Shown one piece after another: positions 48,370 to 56,451 of a stretch of 64,000 bases of DNA. Source of the DNA: Planctomycetota bacterium. Its GTDB lineage: Bacteria > Planctomycetota > Planctomycetia > Planctomycetales > Planctomycetaceae. A model generated the notes under the pieces. That model was not told where the DNA came from. It searched no databases and saw nothing but the letters and a program-made list of their open reading frames with translations. How positions within the stretch are numbered: the first letter of the stretch is position 1; each line of letters starts with the position of its first letter. Where the stretch lies: contig JAQBWV010000003.1 in NCBI GenBank assembly GCA_027624335.1, positions 1 through 64,000 on the forward strand, written 5' to 3'. The position numbers and the translations under genes are program-made.

Positions 48370-49032
48370 ATGACTGACTCAAATGAGATCACCTTTGAGA
48401 TGATGCGCCAGCACCTTTACGCCGCCGTCGTATGTGACGCTCTGGATTCGCTCGGCCTGACTAATCAGTCGCCGCGGATAGCGCTGCTTCCTCAAACGGT
48501 CGACTCAGTTCTCGTCGGTCGATGCCAGACAACGTTGTGGACCGACATGGCCCACGAAGATCCCACCCCCTACGCACTGGAACTGGAAGCCGTCGACGCC
48601 TGCCAGTCAGACGACGTCATGATCGCCGCCGCTCACGGATCTTCCCGATCAGGTGTCTGGGGCGAACTGCTTACTACAGCCGCGATGAACAGCGGCTGTG
48701 TCGGCGTCATCGTCGACGGAGCCGTCCGCGACGTCCGACAGATGCGAGCCATGAACTTTCCTGTATTCGCTCGAGGACGCTGCATCTACGACAGCCTCAA
48801 TCGACAACGTGTCATCGACTGCAACGTCCCGGTCGAAATCGACGGTGTAATCTTCTCACCGGGAGATCTGGTCATTGCCGATACCGATGGAGTCGTGGTC
48901 GTCCCGCAGCGTGTCGAGAAAGACGCCATCCGGAAAGCATGGGACAAAGTCAACGCTGAGAATATCACACGAGACGCGATCCGAGCCGGCATGAAGGCCA
49001 CGGATGCTTACCGGAAGTACGGAGTACTCTAG
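48370..49032 (+). CDS. RraA-family aldolase-like protein (copy 1)
   Basis: The 220-residue protein has the RraA/HMG-aldolase fold. It shows VVCDALDSLGL (near 20), GVWGELLTTAAMNSGCVGVIVDGAVRDVRQM with the family's Arg-Asp pair at 120-121, and FSPGDLVIADTDGVVVVPQ (near 168-186). In enzymes of this family the R-D pair binds Mg and a 4-carboxy-2-oxo-acid such as 4-hydroxy-4-methyl-2-oxoglutarate. In E. coli, RraA itself inhibits RNase E. An aldolase or decarboxylase role is more likely here. The stop codon TAG is formed at the edge of a MITE-like element, so the final codons may have been changed by that insertion. A paralogue follows 390 bases downstream. Confidence 0.88.
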   Translation: MTDSNEITFEMMRQHLYAAVVCDALDSLGLTNQSPRIALLPQTVDSVLVGRCQTTLWTDMAHEDPTPYALELEAVDACQSDDVMIAAAHGSSRSGVWGELLTTAAMNSGCVGVIVDGAVRDVRQMRAMNFPVFARGRCIYDSLNRQRVIDCNVPVEIDGVIFSPGDLVIADTDGVVVVPQRVEKDAIRKAWDKVNAENITRDAIRAGMKATDAYRKYGVL

Positions 49033-49158
49033 TGCTTTGTCAGAGGCGATTTTTCGGGTAGTGGAATTCGCCAGAATTCCTGAAGGGATTGCAGGGCAAT
49101 GGGATTCTGGCAAATCCCACTACGGTCAATCCGAAGTTTTGACCCTGACGAAGCACTA
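49030..49158. mobile_element. 129-bp near-palindromic MITE-like element with TA ends
   Basis: The outer arms TAGTGCTTTGTCAG (49030-49043) and CTGACGAAGCACTA (49145-49158) match inverted at 13 of 14 bases. The inner arms at 49058-49080 and 49101-49123 match inverted at 20 of 23. Both ends carry TA, consistent with a TA target duplication of the IS630/Tc1-mariner kind. There is no ORF inside, so it would be non-autonomous. It lies directly at the end of the first RraA gene and gives its TAG stop. A degraded 19-base look-alike of its left end starts at 49157. Only one copy is in this window, so multicopy status is untested. Confidence 0.65.
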
Positions 49159-49422
49159 GCGGTCTGTCAGAGACGCTGGCGGGGCACCTGGAAGCCGGTT
49201 AGTCCACACACTGGACAGTAGTTTTCCGGTCGCTGGCAGCGAATTCTTATTCGAAACCTTGTCGCGTGATATCACCACTCGAAGCTGCATTTTCAGCGAA
49301 TCCGCAGCTGACTTCATTTGGCCTGTAAACGCCTCTCGCTATCATCGCGAAACTCAACGTGGCAACCGCGTCTCCCGGCGCGGAGAAGACTCCGCCCCCA
49401 TCAACCTCAAAGGGACATCAGC
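49159..49422. other. Gap between the MITE-like element and the second RraA gene
   Basis: About 260 bases with no ORF of merit. It opens with the partial look-alike of the element end (TAGCGGTCTGTCAGAGACG from 49157) and otherwise shows no repeats or clear promoter. Confidence 0.4.
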
Positions 49423-50172
49423 ATGTCGTCGCTCTCCGAAATCCAACCTGTGTCCGCAGAAATCTTCAAACGCCTTGAAGCCTGCGACACTCCGACCGTT
49501 TGTAACGTGGTTGAACTCTGGGACATCCATCCGCGAAACAGAGGCTACATGGATGCCAGCATTGTCGCCTGTTTCCCCGAGATGCCCTCGATGGTCGGCT
49601 ACGCGTTGACATCCACTTTCCGCAGCATGGCGCCGCCACGCGGTGGTGACGTTTACTCCGGGATCGCTCAGCAAGTGGAAGCGTTCTCAGAACTTCCAGG
49701 ACCACCAGTCATCGTTTATCAGGACCTTGACATTCCGGTCGCATCTGCAACTTTCGGCGAGGTTATGTGTACGACCTATAAGACTTTCGGTGCAAAAGGC
49801 ATCATCACTTCCGGTGCTGGACGCGACCTCAAAGAAGTTCAGGAACTGGGCTTTCCGGCCTTCACTAACGGAACGATCTGTGCTCACGGATACTGCCACA
49901 CGCTTGCCGTGAACGTGCCGGTTACCGTTGGCGGTCTGACAATCTATCCGGGAGATCTACTCCACGGTGACCGCAACGGCATCACCACGATTCCCCATCA
50001 GATCGCTTCTGAAGTTCCAGATGTCTGCAAAGAGCTGATGACTGCGGAAAGAATCATCCTTGACTATCTAAAAGGCGAGAACCTGACAGCCGCCGCCTTC
50101 GCTGAGGCTCGTGCCGAATGCGGAGCGATGATCGCCACACTGGCGAAGCGGCTGAAAGGGACATCTAATTGA
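49423..50172 (+). CDS. RraA-family aldolase-like protein (copy 2)
   Basis: The 249-residue protein is a second, quite different RraA homologue. It has CDTPTVCNVVELWDI (near 21), TFGEVMCTTYKTFGAKGIITSGAGRDLKEVQ with the Arg-Asp pair at 134-135, and IYPGDLLHGDRNGITTIP. The usual VDGAVRD appears as TSGAGRD, so one acidic residue of copy 1 is absent. The track start (49318) is upstream; ATG 49423 has AAGGGA at seven bases and begins the conserved part. It probably acts on a different oxo-acid than copy 1. Two hairpins follow its stop. Confidence 0.85.
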   Translation: MSSLSEIQPVSAEIFKRLEACDTPTVCNVVELWDIHPRNRGYMDASIVACFPEMPSMVGYALTSTFRSMAPPRGGDVYSGIAQQVEAFSELPGPPVIVYQDLDIPVASATFGEVMCTTYKTFGAKGIITSGAGRDLKEVQELGFPAFTNGTICAHGYCHTLAVNVPVTVGGLTIYPGDLLHGDRNGITTIPHQIASEVPDVCKELMTAERIILDYLKGENLTAAAFAEARAECGAMIATLAKRLKGTSN

Positions 50173-50195
50173 TTAGTACACATCAATTAGGATGT
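50161..50195. terminator. Hairpin overlapping the RraA copy 2 stop
   Basis: CTAATTGAT and ATCAATTAG pair perfectly around an eight-base loop; ACATC/GATGT extends the stem past a single bulged base. The stop codon lies inside the left arm. There is no T-tract, so terminator function is tentative. Confidence 0.45.
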
Positions 50196-50206
50196 GCTCA
50201 CATAGA

Positions 50207-50237
50207 GTCGCAAAGGAAAGATCAGTTCCTTAGCGAC
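50207..50237. terminator. Second hairpin between convergent genes
   Basis: GTCGCAAAGGAA and TTCCTTAGCGAC form a 12-bp stem with one A-A mismatch and a seven-base loop. It lies 35 bases after the RraA copy 2 stop and before the convergent ThuA gene end. Confidence 0.5.
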
Positions 50238-50380
50238 TTCACGTGAGTATTTGCCACAGCGGCGACGCGTCGCCCGTTCAGCCAGTCTCAAGCGATGCTC
50301 ATTACGTAGACAGATGGTGCCTCAAGTCGATAGCAGCCCAGGCAGGACTCATACCACACAACGCACACGCCCTGCACCGA

Positions 50381-51481
50381 TTACTTAAACGCCGCCCCAG
50401 ACCCGACAGCCGTTGGCCCTTTTCGGCCGGACGTCGTCAAGCCGAAACTGCTCTGGCGCAGATTCAGCGTGCTCCATTCGGCGTCAGTGTGAGATCCAGC
50501 CGCGGAAGGCTCGTAGGCATCCACAAAATCGACGTTGTTGCGAGGCGGGATTTTGTCTTCCAAACCCGTCAACGAGTAAACCGAGTTGACTACCAGCCGT
50601 CGCAGGTCTTCTTCCAGCCAGTCGACTGAAGCCCCGGCCGTCAGGCAGAATGAACGGCCTGTCTTTCCCGATGGAGCCGTGTAATTATGAAACCACGCCC
50701 ATGGCATCGGGCGATCGTTACGCCCATCTGTCACAGGTGAATCCTCGCGGTTCAGTGCAGGCAGCACATGACCATGGTAGAGGACAGTGTCGTCAGCGGT
50801 CAGCTTGTTGACACCATTAACGTCCGTTCGAGCAAACAGCTCCGGTGAAACGCCGCGCAGAACTGGATGACTCGCGTGCTGAGCATTCACCTTCGCCAGA
50901 GTCGCTTCCTTCTGAAACTTCCCGTGATGCGAAACCCAGGTGTCTCCCAGAATCTGCTGTCCAAATCCACCCGGCCATTTCTTACTGCGAAAGTCCCAAC
51001 TCGCATAAGCACTTGAAGTGTCTGCAGAATAGCGAAACGGATGAGTCGCGTTTCGAAAGCCAATCACCGGCTTACCGGCATTGATGAAGTCGGCGATGTG
51101 CTTCGTATCGTGATCTGGCAACTCGCGAAACCGAGTAAACAAAACTAGCAGTTCAGCCGACGCCAGCGTTTCCAGCCCTGGAATATTCTGAATTTTGTTC
51201 GGATTGATGACGCCGGATTCAGGATCAATCGCAAAGAGCACCGTGCAGTCAAAGCCATGCCGCTGCGAAAGAATCTTCGCAAACATCGGCATCCCTTCCT
51301 CGGATCGGTAGTACTCCTCACCTGTCACAAAAACGATGTGCTTGCCGCTGCCTGGGCCACTCGCTCCCTCGAAATGCAGTCGCAACTGGATGCTTGAGTC
51401 TCCAGTTTCCTCGGCCTCTGAAACAGCAGGTGCAGCGAAGAACGCAGCCACAACGACAAGCCACCAACTCATACGCGCCAT
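50381..51481 (-). CDS. Secreted ThuA-like protein
   Basis: The 366-residue protein has a signal peptide (MSWWLVVVAAFFAAPAVSEA). A ThuA-like glutamine-amidotransferase-fold domain follows (about 45-310): KHIVFVTGEEYYRSEEGMP, LLVLFTRFRELPDHDTKHI, INAGKPVIGFRNATHPF and RPMPWAWFHNY. ThuA proteins take part in trehalose and other sugar utilisation, and planctomycetes have many exported versions. AAGAGGTG precedes the ATG by about eight bases. Its tail (about 310-366) is low complexity, Ser/Gly-rich. It follows a methyltransferase gene on the same strand (85-base gap). Confidence 0.9.
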   Translation of the reverse strand: MARMSWWLVVVAAFFAAPAVSEAEETGDSSIQLRLHFEGASGPGSGKHIVFVTGEEYYRSEEGMPMFAKILSQRHGFDCTVLFAIDPESGVINPNKIQNIPGLETLASAELLVLFTRFRELPDHDTKHIADFINAGKPVIGFRNATHPFRYSADTSSAYASWDFRSKKWPGGFGQQILGDTWVSHHGKFQKEATLAKVNAQHASHPVLRGVSPELFARTDVNGVNKLTADDTVLYHGHVLPALNREDSPVTDGRNDRPMPWAWFHNYTAPSGKTGRSFCLTAGASVDWLEEDLRRLVVNSVYSLTGLEDKIPPRNNVDFVDAYEPSAAGSHTDAEWSTLNLRQSSFGLTTSGRKGPTAVGSGAAFK

Positions 51482-51566
51482 CGATTACACCTCTTGCCAG
51501 TTGTGAATGGACGGTCCGAAAACTCAAATCAGAACTCGACGGACTACGCCTGACAAATAGAAGGGG

Positions 51567-52217
51567 TCAGTTTCGTCGAATCTTTGCGAGCAGAATAACG
51601 TCACTGCCAAGGAGGGTCAGCTCGGCACTCCATATTGCGGCGAGCCAGCTGAACGTGTGGCGTGAAAAGAAGCTGACGTGGGTTGGATCGTTCTTGTAGT
51701 GCCATTTCGGGAACGATGCCTGGTCAAGTGCCTGCTTCGTCATGATGCCAAGCAGTCCGCCCGGTTTGACACAGTTCCAGATTCGGTGCAGATCCTCGGA
51801 GGGGTTGCAGAGATGCTCGACGACTTCGCTGGCGGTGACGAAGTCGTACTGACGATCAAGCAGAGTGTCGTCCGGTGCGTAGAAGGGGTCGTAGATAGAG
51901 ACGTCGTGTCCGACTTCTTCGAACATGACCGAGAGTGTCGGGCCCGGACCGGATCCAAAGTCCAGACCGCGACTGCCGGCGGTAACCCGGCCGTTCATCG
52001 GTTCAAAGAGGCGACCCAGGAATCGCCGATAGCCGGGATCGTCCGGCGAGTTTTCGTGTTGATCGTAATGGGATTTTTCGTCGGTCGACGAAAGGTGGTA
52101 CTCGCGCGGCACGAAGATCAGTCGACAAATCTCGCATCGCAAATATTGGCGCGAGTCGTCCTTGTGGAAATCGACGAATTCCCGTGATGAACACAGCGGG
52201 CACGAGGTATTGTTCAC
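51567..52217 (-). CDS. Zinc-ribbon SAM methyltransferase
   Basis: The 216-residue protein begins NNTSCPLCSSREFVDF, with a second pair CEIC near 30, forming a zinc ribbon. The methyltransferase core shows RGLDFGSGPGPTLSVMFEE (motif I), VSIYDPFYAPDD and YDFVTASEVVEHLCNPSEDL, then LKPGG-type CVKPGGLLGIMTK. The fused ribbon is common in sugar or natural-product C-methyltransferase relatives. The track start at 52301 adds 28 residues; GTG 52217 follows GGAAGGA at eight bases and begins the ribbon. Substrate unknown. It lies between the DUF1080-like and ThuA genes, all on the minus strand. Confidence 0.85.
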   Translation of the reverse strand: MNNTSCPLCSSREFVDFHKDDSRQYLRCEICRLIFVPREYHLSSTDEKSHYDQHENSPDDPGYRRFLGRLFEPMNGRVTAGSRGLDFGSGPGPTLSVMFEEVGHDVSIYDPFYAPDDTLLDRQYDFVTASEVVEHLCNPSEDLHRIWNCVKPGGLLGIMTKQALDQASFPKWHYKNDPTHVSFFSRHTFSWLAAIWSAELTLLGSDVILLAKIRRN

Positions 52218-52310
52218 TGCGACGTCCTTCCAGAGTTTAGCACGGAAGGAATCACCGCAAAGCATCCTCAGAAGTGGATTGCGGACCCGAAACCAGATCA
52301 CGCAGGCAGC

Positions 52311-52940
52311 TTACTTTGCCGCCCAAATCTTCAAGTCATCTATCGACAGCGTTTCGCCACGCATGACGAATCGGTAGTTTGGTTTTTCGGTGTCGAGGCG
52401 TGGGTGCTGACCTGAGACTTTCAGACCGTTGTCAGTCATGGCAACGACTTGGTCGCCGACCATCTCGACCTGAAGTGTGTACCACGTGTCCTGCTCGAAC
52501 TTCGCATTCGCCTCGGCAATGAGTTCACTCTTAATGCTCTCGTCTTTCTTGTCCTTGTCCGTGCGAATGGTCAGTCCGGTTGGTGCGATAGTGACTCGGA
52601 AAAGGTGGCCCTGCGCATGATTCAGGCTAAGGTTGAAGCTCTTTGTCGATCCATTCAGTTTGAATGAAAATCGAACGATCGAGTCACGATTCTTCAGTTT
52701 GCAGGTTAACACCGCCGCGTGCTCGTCGGCTTTGAGTTCCTTCGCGACGAGGGCTCCGTCTTTGATCTTCCATTCACCTTTCGTTGCAGCCCACTCTTTG
52801 CCGAGCGTTTCTCCGTCAAAGCTGTCGCTCAACACGACTTCGCCCGGCTTGGCCAGTGTGGGAGAAATGTCCGTGTTCTTGTCACCGAGACAAACACTTG
52901 AAGAAATGGCAATAAGGCAAATGGCGACGCAGATTTTCAC
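52311..52940 (-). CDS. Secreted DUF1080-like (concanavalin-fold) protein
   Basis: The 209-residue protein has a signal peptide (KICVAICLIAISSSVCLG) and one beta-sandwich domain. The domain carries SDSFDGETLGKEWAATKGEWKIKDGALVAKE at its start and TWYTLQVEMVGDQVVAMTDNG and SIDDLKIWAA near its end, the pattern of DUF1080/3-keto-disaccharide-hydrolase-like domains. The start is GTG with TGGAG upstream. It may bind or degrade a polysaccharide outside the cytoplasm (inference). Single-domain form, shorter than many planctomycete members. Confidence 0.85.
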   Translation of the reverse strand: MKICVAICLIAISSSVCLGDKNTDISPTLAKPGEVVLSDSFDGETLGKEWAATKGEWKIKDGALVAKELKADEHAAVLTCKLKNRDSIVRFSFKLNGSTKSFNLSLNHAQGHLFRVTIAPTGLTIRTDKDKKDESIKSELIAEANAKFEQDTWYTLQVEMVGDQVVAMTDNGLKVSGQHPRLDTEKPNYRFVMRGETLSIDDLKIWAAK

Positions 52941-53259
52941 TTGAGGCTCCAGAAATCAGAATGAGTTGAACCGTGGCAAAGCAACTTACAAACGAAGATT
53001 GCTGATTCCAAGCGACCAGTCAGTTAGTGGAGCATCGATGATCAGTATTTGATTTCGAGGAGTTTCACGGCAGCCGCGTAGTACGCCGTGAATCCGATCA
53101 GATTTGCGGCAGCCGATGAAGTCGGGCACTGGAGATGAGTCATCGTCGATGGATCCGTAACTTTGTGGTAGCACTCATCCTCGACACCAGGGAATCGACT
53201 TACCGTCGTCTGTTCGGCGGTAAAGCAAATGAACGGGCCAGTCTGAGATCTCAAACAAC
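52941..53259. other. Gap with a possible gene remnant
   Basis: The 319 bases hold a minus frame at 53042-53254 (70 codons). Its sequence contains ECYHKVTDPSTMTHLQ and AYYAAAVKLLEIKY, which faintly recalls the C-terminal end of a metallopeptidase. There is no ribosome site and no upstream continuation, so it is either a decayed fragment or chance. Confidence 0.3.
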
Positions 53260-56187
53260 TTATTTGTGACGAAGCGGCATAAGAGGTCGAAACTTCTGAA
53301 ACCGTTCTCCACCGACTTCCGCCAGGTAAATATTGCCAGCGGAGTCGATGGCCAGCATGTGTGGAAGTTCGAACTGTCCGGTCGCGTGGCCCTTGCTGCC
53401 GAGTCGCAAATCGACCTGGCCAGTTTCGTCGAGGCGGACTATCTGACTGGCTCGGCCGTCGGCAATGAAAACTCGCTGCGAAGAATCCAGAGCAATTCCG
53501 TACGGAGCGAAGCCCGGCCAGATTTCGAGAAGTTCGCCATCCAGATCGAACACCTGGATTCGATTGTTCTCCCTGTCGCCGACGATGACTCGCTCCTGTT
53601 CATCGATCACGATTGAATGGGGAAGATGAAATTCACCGGGCCCGGTGCCGCGAGTCCCCCACTGGGAAATGAATTTTCCTTCGCGGCTAAACTTCATGAC
53701 ACGGCTGTTCCCGTAGCCGTCAGTGACGAAGACGTCGCCGTTCGAGCTGAACGCGATGTCCGTCGGCTTGTTGAATTGATCGATACCGGTTCCAGGTCGA
53801 TCGGTTATCCCCAGAGCCAACAGAAGTTTTCCGATGGGGCTGAACTTGAAGACGGTGTGATGTTTTGTGTCTGTGACCCAGACGTTGTCGTCACTGTCGA
53901 CTCGCATGCCATGAGCGGCCCCAATCAGGTCATCGCCCCACGACCTGATGAAATTGCCGGAAGCATCGAAACAAAGAATCGGTTTTTCTCCACGGTGAAA
54001 CAGGTAGAGGTCGCCCGTGCTGTTGATCGCGACGGCCGAACAGGCTCCAAGCTGAATGTCGACTGGCACTTTCAGAAACGCGGGAACCGCTTCGTAGCCG
54101 GACGCGGCCAGTGCTTTGACCGCCTGCTGGCTCGAGGTGTGAGTTGAGAAGGTCACTCGGCCAAATGTGTCCGGAGCATGAAACGCCGGCGCCTTCGTCG
54201 TGCCGGGTGACCACTGACTGTGCTGCGGGTTGGTCTGACCACCCAACCGATTCAGGTTGAGATGCCAGACATCGCCGTCGCGCGGGTGCGGTCTGCCAGT
54301 GACGTGTGCAAAGTTCGCAAACGGAATGGCCACTTCCAGTACCCAACCGTGGTCCTTGTCCGTGTCGTCGTTGAGCGTTCCGTCAATCGTTGTCGCGATC
54401 CGGATTCCCTGCGAATTCCAGTTTGGCACTTCTTTTCCGGGACCGTTCGGGTGATGCCGATCGAGAATCGCCCGGTTCACATTCATCTCGATATTGAAGT
54501 AGTCGAACGGGCGGTCAGGATTCGGAGACGTGAAAAGTTCGACACAGTCGTCCTTGTAAACCGGACTGTCGTGTTCCGTCTGGACGGCCGAGATATGCGC
54601 GTCCTGGCACTCGTACGAGACGTACAGAGTGTCATCGTCCCACAGCATCCGGGCGACCGTTTGTTCCTGCTTGCCCTGCTTCCACCAAGCGAACCTGAAG
54701 TCGCCGAATGACGTCGCGTTCCGCCAGGCGAGTTCGTCGAGCTTCCCGTCAACCTGAATCTTCGAGTCTGCGCGATTGGCGACGTATCGGGGCAGCGCGT
54801 CATCATTCCGAAGCGACTCGGCTGACGAAGTCAGTAATGTTCTGATGGAAGAGAGAAACAGCTCTTCGCACGGTCCAGTGAACGCGTACGTCTGCTCGTG
54901 GCCACCTCGGTCATTGAAGATTCGGTCGCCGCCGATGTAGCCCATGCCGCAATCTCCATAGCCAGCGACGCAGACGAAACTGCTGGGACGCATCTCCTGA
55001 GCAGCCAGCTGGAACTGGACGAAGGGCTCGCCGGGCAAGTGCAACATCTGCACTGTCCCAATCGAAAGGCAACTGAGTTCAACGGGACGTTTGGAACGTG
55101 CCCGCTGGATCCAGGCCAGAGCGATCGCTGCCTTTCGCGTCTGAGCTTCCGTCGACTGGGAATCGCGAAGTATTCGGCGACTCGTCGATTCTGAGAACGC
55201 GTCGTCTGTTCGAAACGGAAAGGAAACGGGCTCGACAGACCACCGCATTGGCTCGACGGGGCGATACTTAAGACCCGCAATGCTTTGTTCGATGCCAGCC
55301 TGTAGCCGTGTGGTCAGTTCCGTTCTTGCCTCGATAGAGCCGTCGTTGTACTTGCCAAACGCGATGTCGCCACCGCAGCCAGTGACGTACAGCTGAAATG
55401 CTCCGCCAGCCTTCTCGACACGCTCGCGAATGATGCCTGGAACGTCGTAACTCGCTCGACCGTCGCCGTAGAAGCTCTGCGGGTGTGAGGCGTAATAATG
55501 CAGCTGCGCGATGGCACGATTGTCGCCTTCGAATGAAACGGTGCGGACCCACGGATCGATGAGCCCTTCTTCCAGCTCTCGCAGTTCGGGTGCATTTTTA
55601 GTGTTGCTGCCGCGGTTCTGAACCGAGCCATCGGGGCGTTCAATTCGCCGGTTCGAGGCGACGCGGTCGACCTTCGCTTTCGCAGTGCCGATACGTGTCA
55701 CGCTCTGCCAGTTCTCACTACTCCTGCGAACGGCAGCCGCAATCTTCTGTGAAACGTCCAGCAAGTACTCGGCCGAGGCGATCCGTCGAGGATCGGTCTC
55801 CGACAGTTGCAGCCGCTGGGCCGCCGTTGACATCGCGGGCGCGGTGTGCTGATGCAGAGACTGCAGAGCAACGTGAGATGGCGGGATGCCGGCTGCTTCA
55901 CCGATCACCTGTCGGAGTAAGTCGTACGATTCGTTGTGAACTTCCATCCAATCCAGAGTGCAGATCACGCAGGTCACTCCCGAGTCCTGCAGCAGTATCC
56001 CGCGAGCCAGCAGAGGGTGCTCCGCCGTTTCCAGAGTTTGGATAAAACCAAGCCCAACTGGGCGACCAGGTGGCGGCGTGATGTCAACGGAAAACTTCGC
56101 GATTCGAAGCCCGTCGTCCGCTGCGGAGACGCCGCCCAGTCCAGACAGCACTTCGGCAACGATCAATCCAACGATCACGTATTTCAT
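53260..56187 (-). CDS. Secreted ceramidase-like / CBM9-like / NHL-propeller fusion
   Basis: The 975-residue protein has a signal peptide (MKYVIVGLIVAEVLSGLGGV) and three domains. Residues about 25-440 form a neutral-ceramidase-like hydrolase (FSVDITPPPGRPVGLG, metal-binding LHQHTAPAM near 112, VTGCGGDIAFGKYN near 272). Residues about 465-665 form a CBM9/DOMON-like sandwich (IQVDGKLDELAWRNAT, DDTLYVSYECQD). Residues about 700-975 form an NHL six-bladed propeller (repeats of the type GPGEFHLPHSIVIDEQERVIVGDREN). The ceramidase nucleophile region reads GGDIAFG where neutral ceramidases have a GDVSP-like motif, so amidase activity is doubtful. ATG 56187 has GAGGAAGA upstream, so the track's 36-codon extension is dropped. 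Confidence 0.85.
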   Translation of the reverse strand: MKYVIVGLIVAEVLSGLGGVSAADDGLRIAKFSVDITPPPGRPVGLGFIQTLETAEHPLLARGILLQDSGVTCVICTLDWMEVHNESYDLLRQVIGEAAGIPPSHVALQSLHQHTAPAMSTAAQRLQLSETDPRRIASAEYLLDVSQKIAAAVRRSSENWQSVTRIGTAKAKVDRVASNRRIERPDGSVQNRGSNTKNAPELRELEEGLIDPWVRTVSFEGDNRAIAQLHYYASHPQSFYGDGRASYDVPGIIRERVEKAGGAFQLYVTGCGGDIAFGKYNDGSIEARTELTTRLQAGIEQSIAGLKYRPVEPMRWSVEPVSFPFRTDDAFSESTSRRILRDSQSTEAQTRKAAIALAWIQRARSKRPVELSCLSIGTVQMLHLPGEPFVQFQLAAQEMRPSSFVCVAGYGDCGMGYIGGDRIFNDRGGHEQTYAFTGPCEELFLSSIRTLLTSSAESLRNDDALPRYVANRADSKIQVDGKLDELAWRNATSFGDFRFAWWKQGKQEQTVARMLWDDDTLYVSYECQDAHISAVQTEHDSPVYKDDCVELFTSPNPDRPFDYFNIEMNVNRAILDRHHPNGPGKEVPNWNSQGIRIATTIDGTLNDDTDKDHGWVLEVAIPFANFAHVTGRPHPRDGDVWHLNLNRLGGQTNPQHSQWSPGTTKAPAFHAPDTFGRVTFSTHTSSQQAVKALAASGYEAVPAFLKVPVDIQLGACSAVAINSTGDLYLFHRGEKPILCFDASGNFIRSWGDDLIGAAHGMRVDSDDNVWVTDTKHHTVFKFSPIGKLLLALGITDRPGTGIDQFNKPTDIAFSSNGDVFVTDGYGNSRVMKFSREGKFISQWGTRGTGPGEFHLPHSIVIDEQERVIVGDRENNRIQVFDLDGELLEIWPGFAPYGIALDSSQRVFIADGRASQIVRLDETGQVDLRLGSKGHATGQFELPHMLAIDSAGNIYLAEVGGERFQKFRPLMPLRHK

Positions 56188-56451
56188 GGAGACGTCTTCC
56201 TCAATCAATTCCGCAGTACGGTATGTCCGAATGGACAACGACAGGAATCGTACGATGCAAGTGCCGCATTGGCATAGCGGCACCGCCTGAATCACCAGCG
56301 ATGCCGGTCCGTTGGAAAAGGTCTGATAACTCTTGCTTGACGTGTACTGCTGGCTTTTTCAGTGTGGAAATTCCGGTGGACGCCGATTCGAAACTGCAGG
56401 GGCAACGCCAATGGCAGACCCTTTCATTGACTGCGGGCGAGGCATGGCTGA

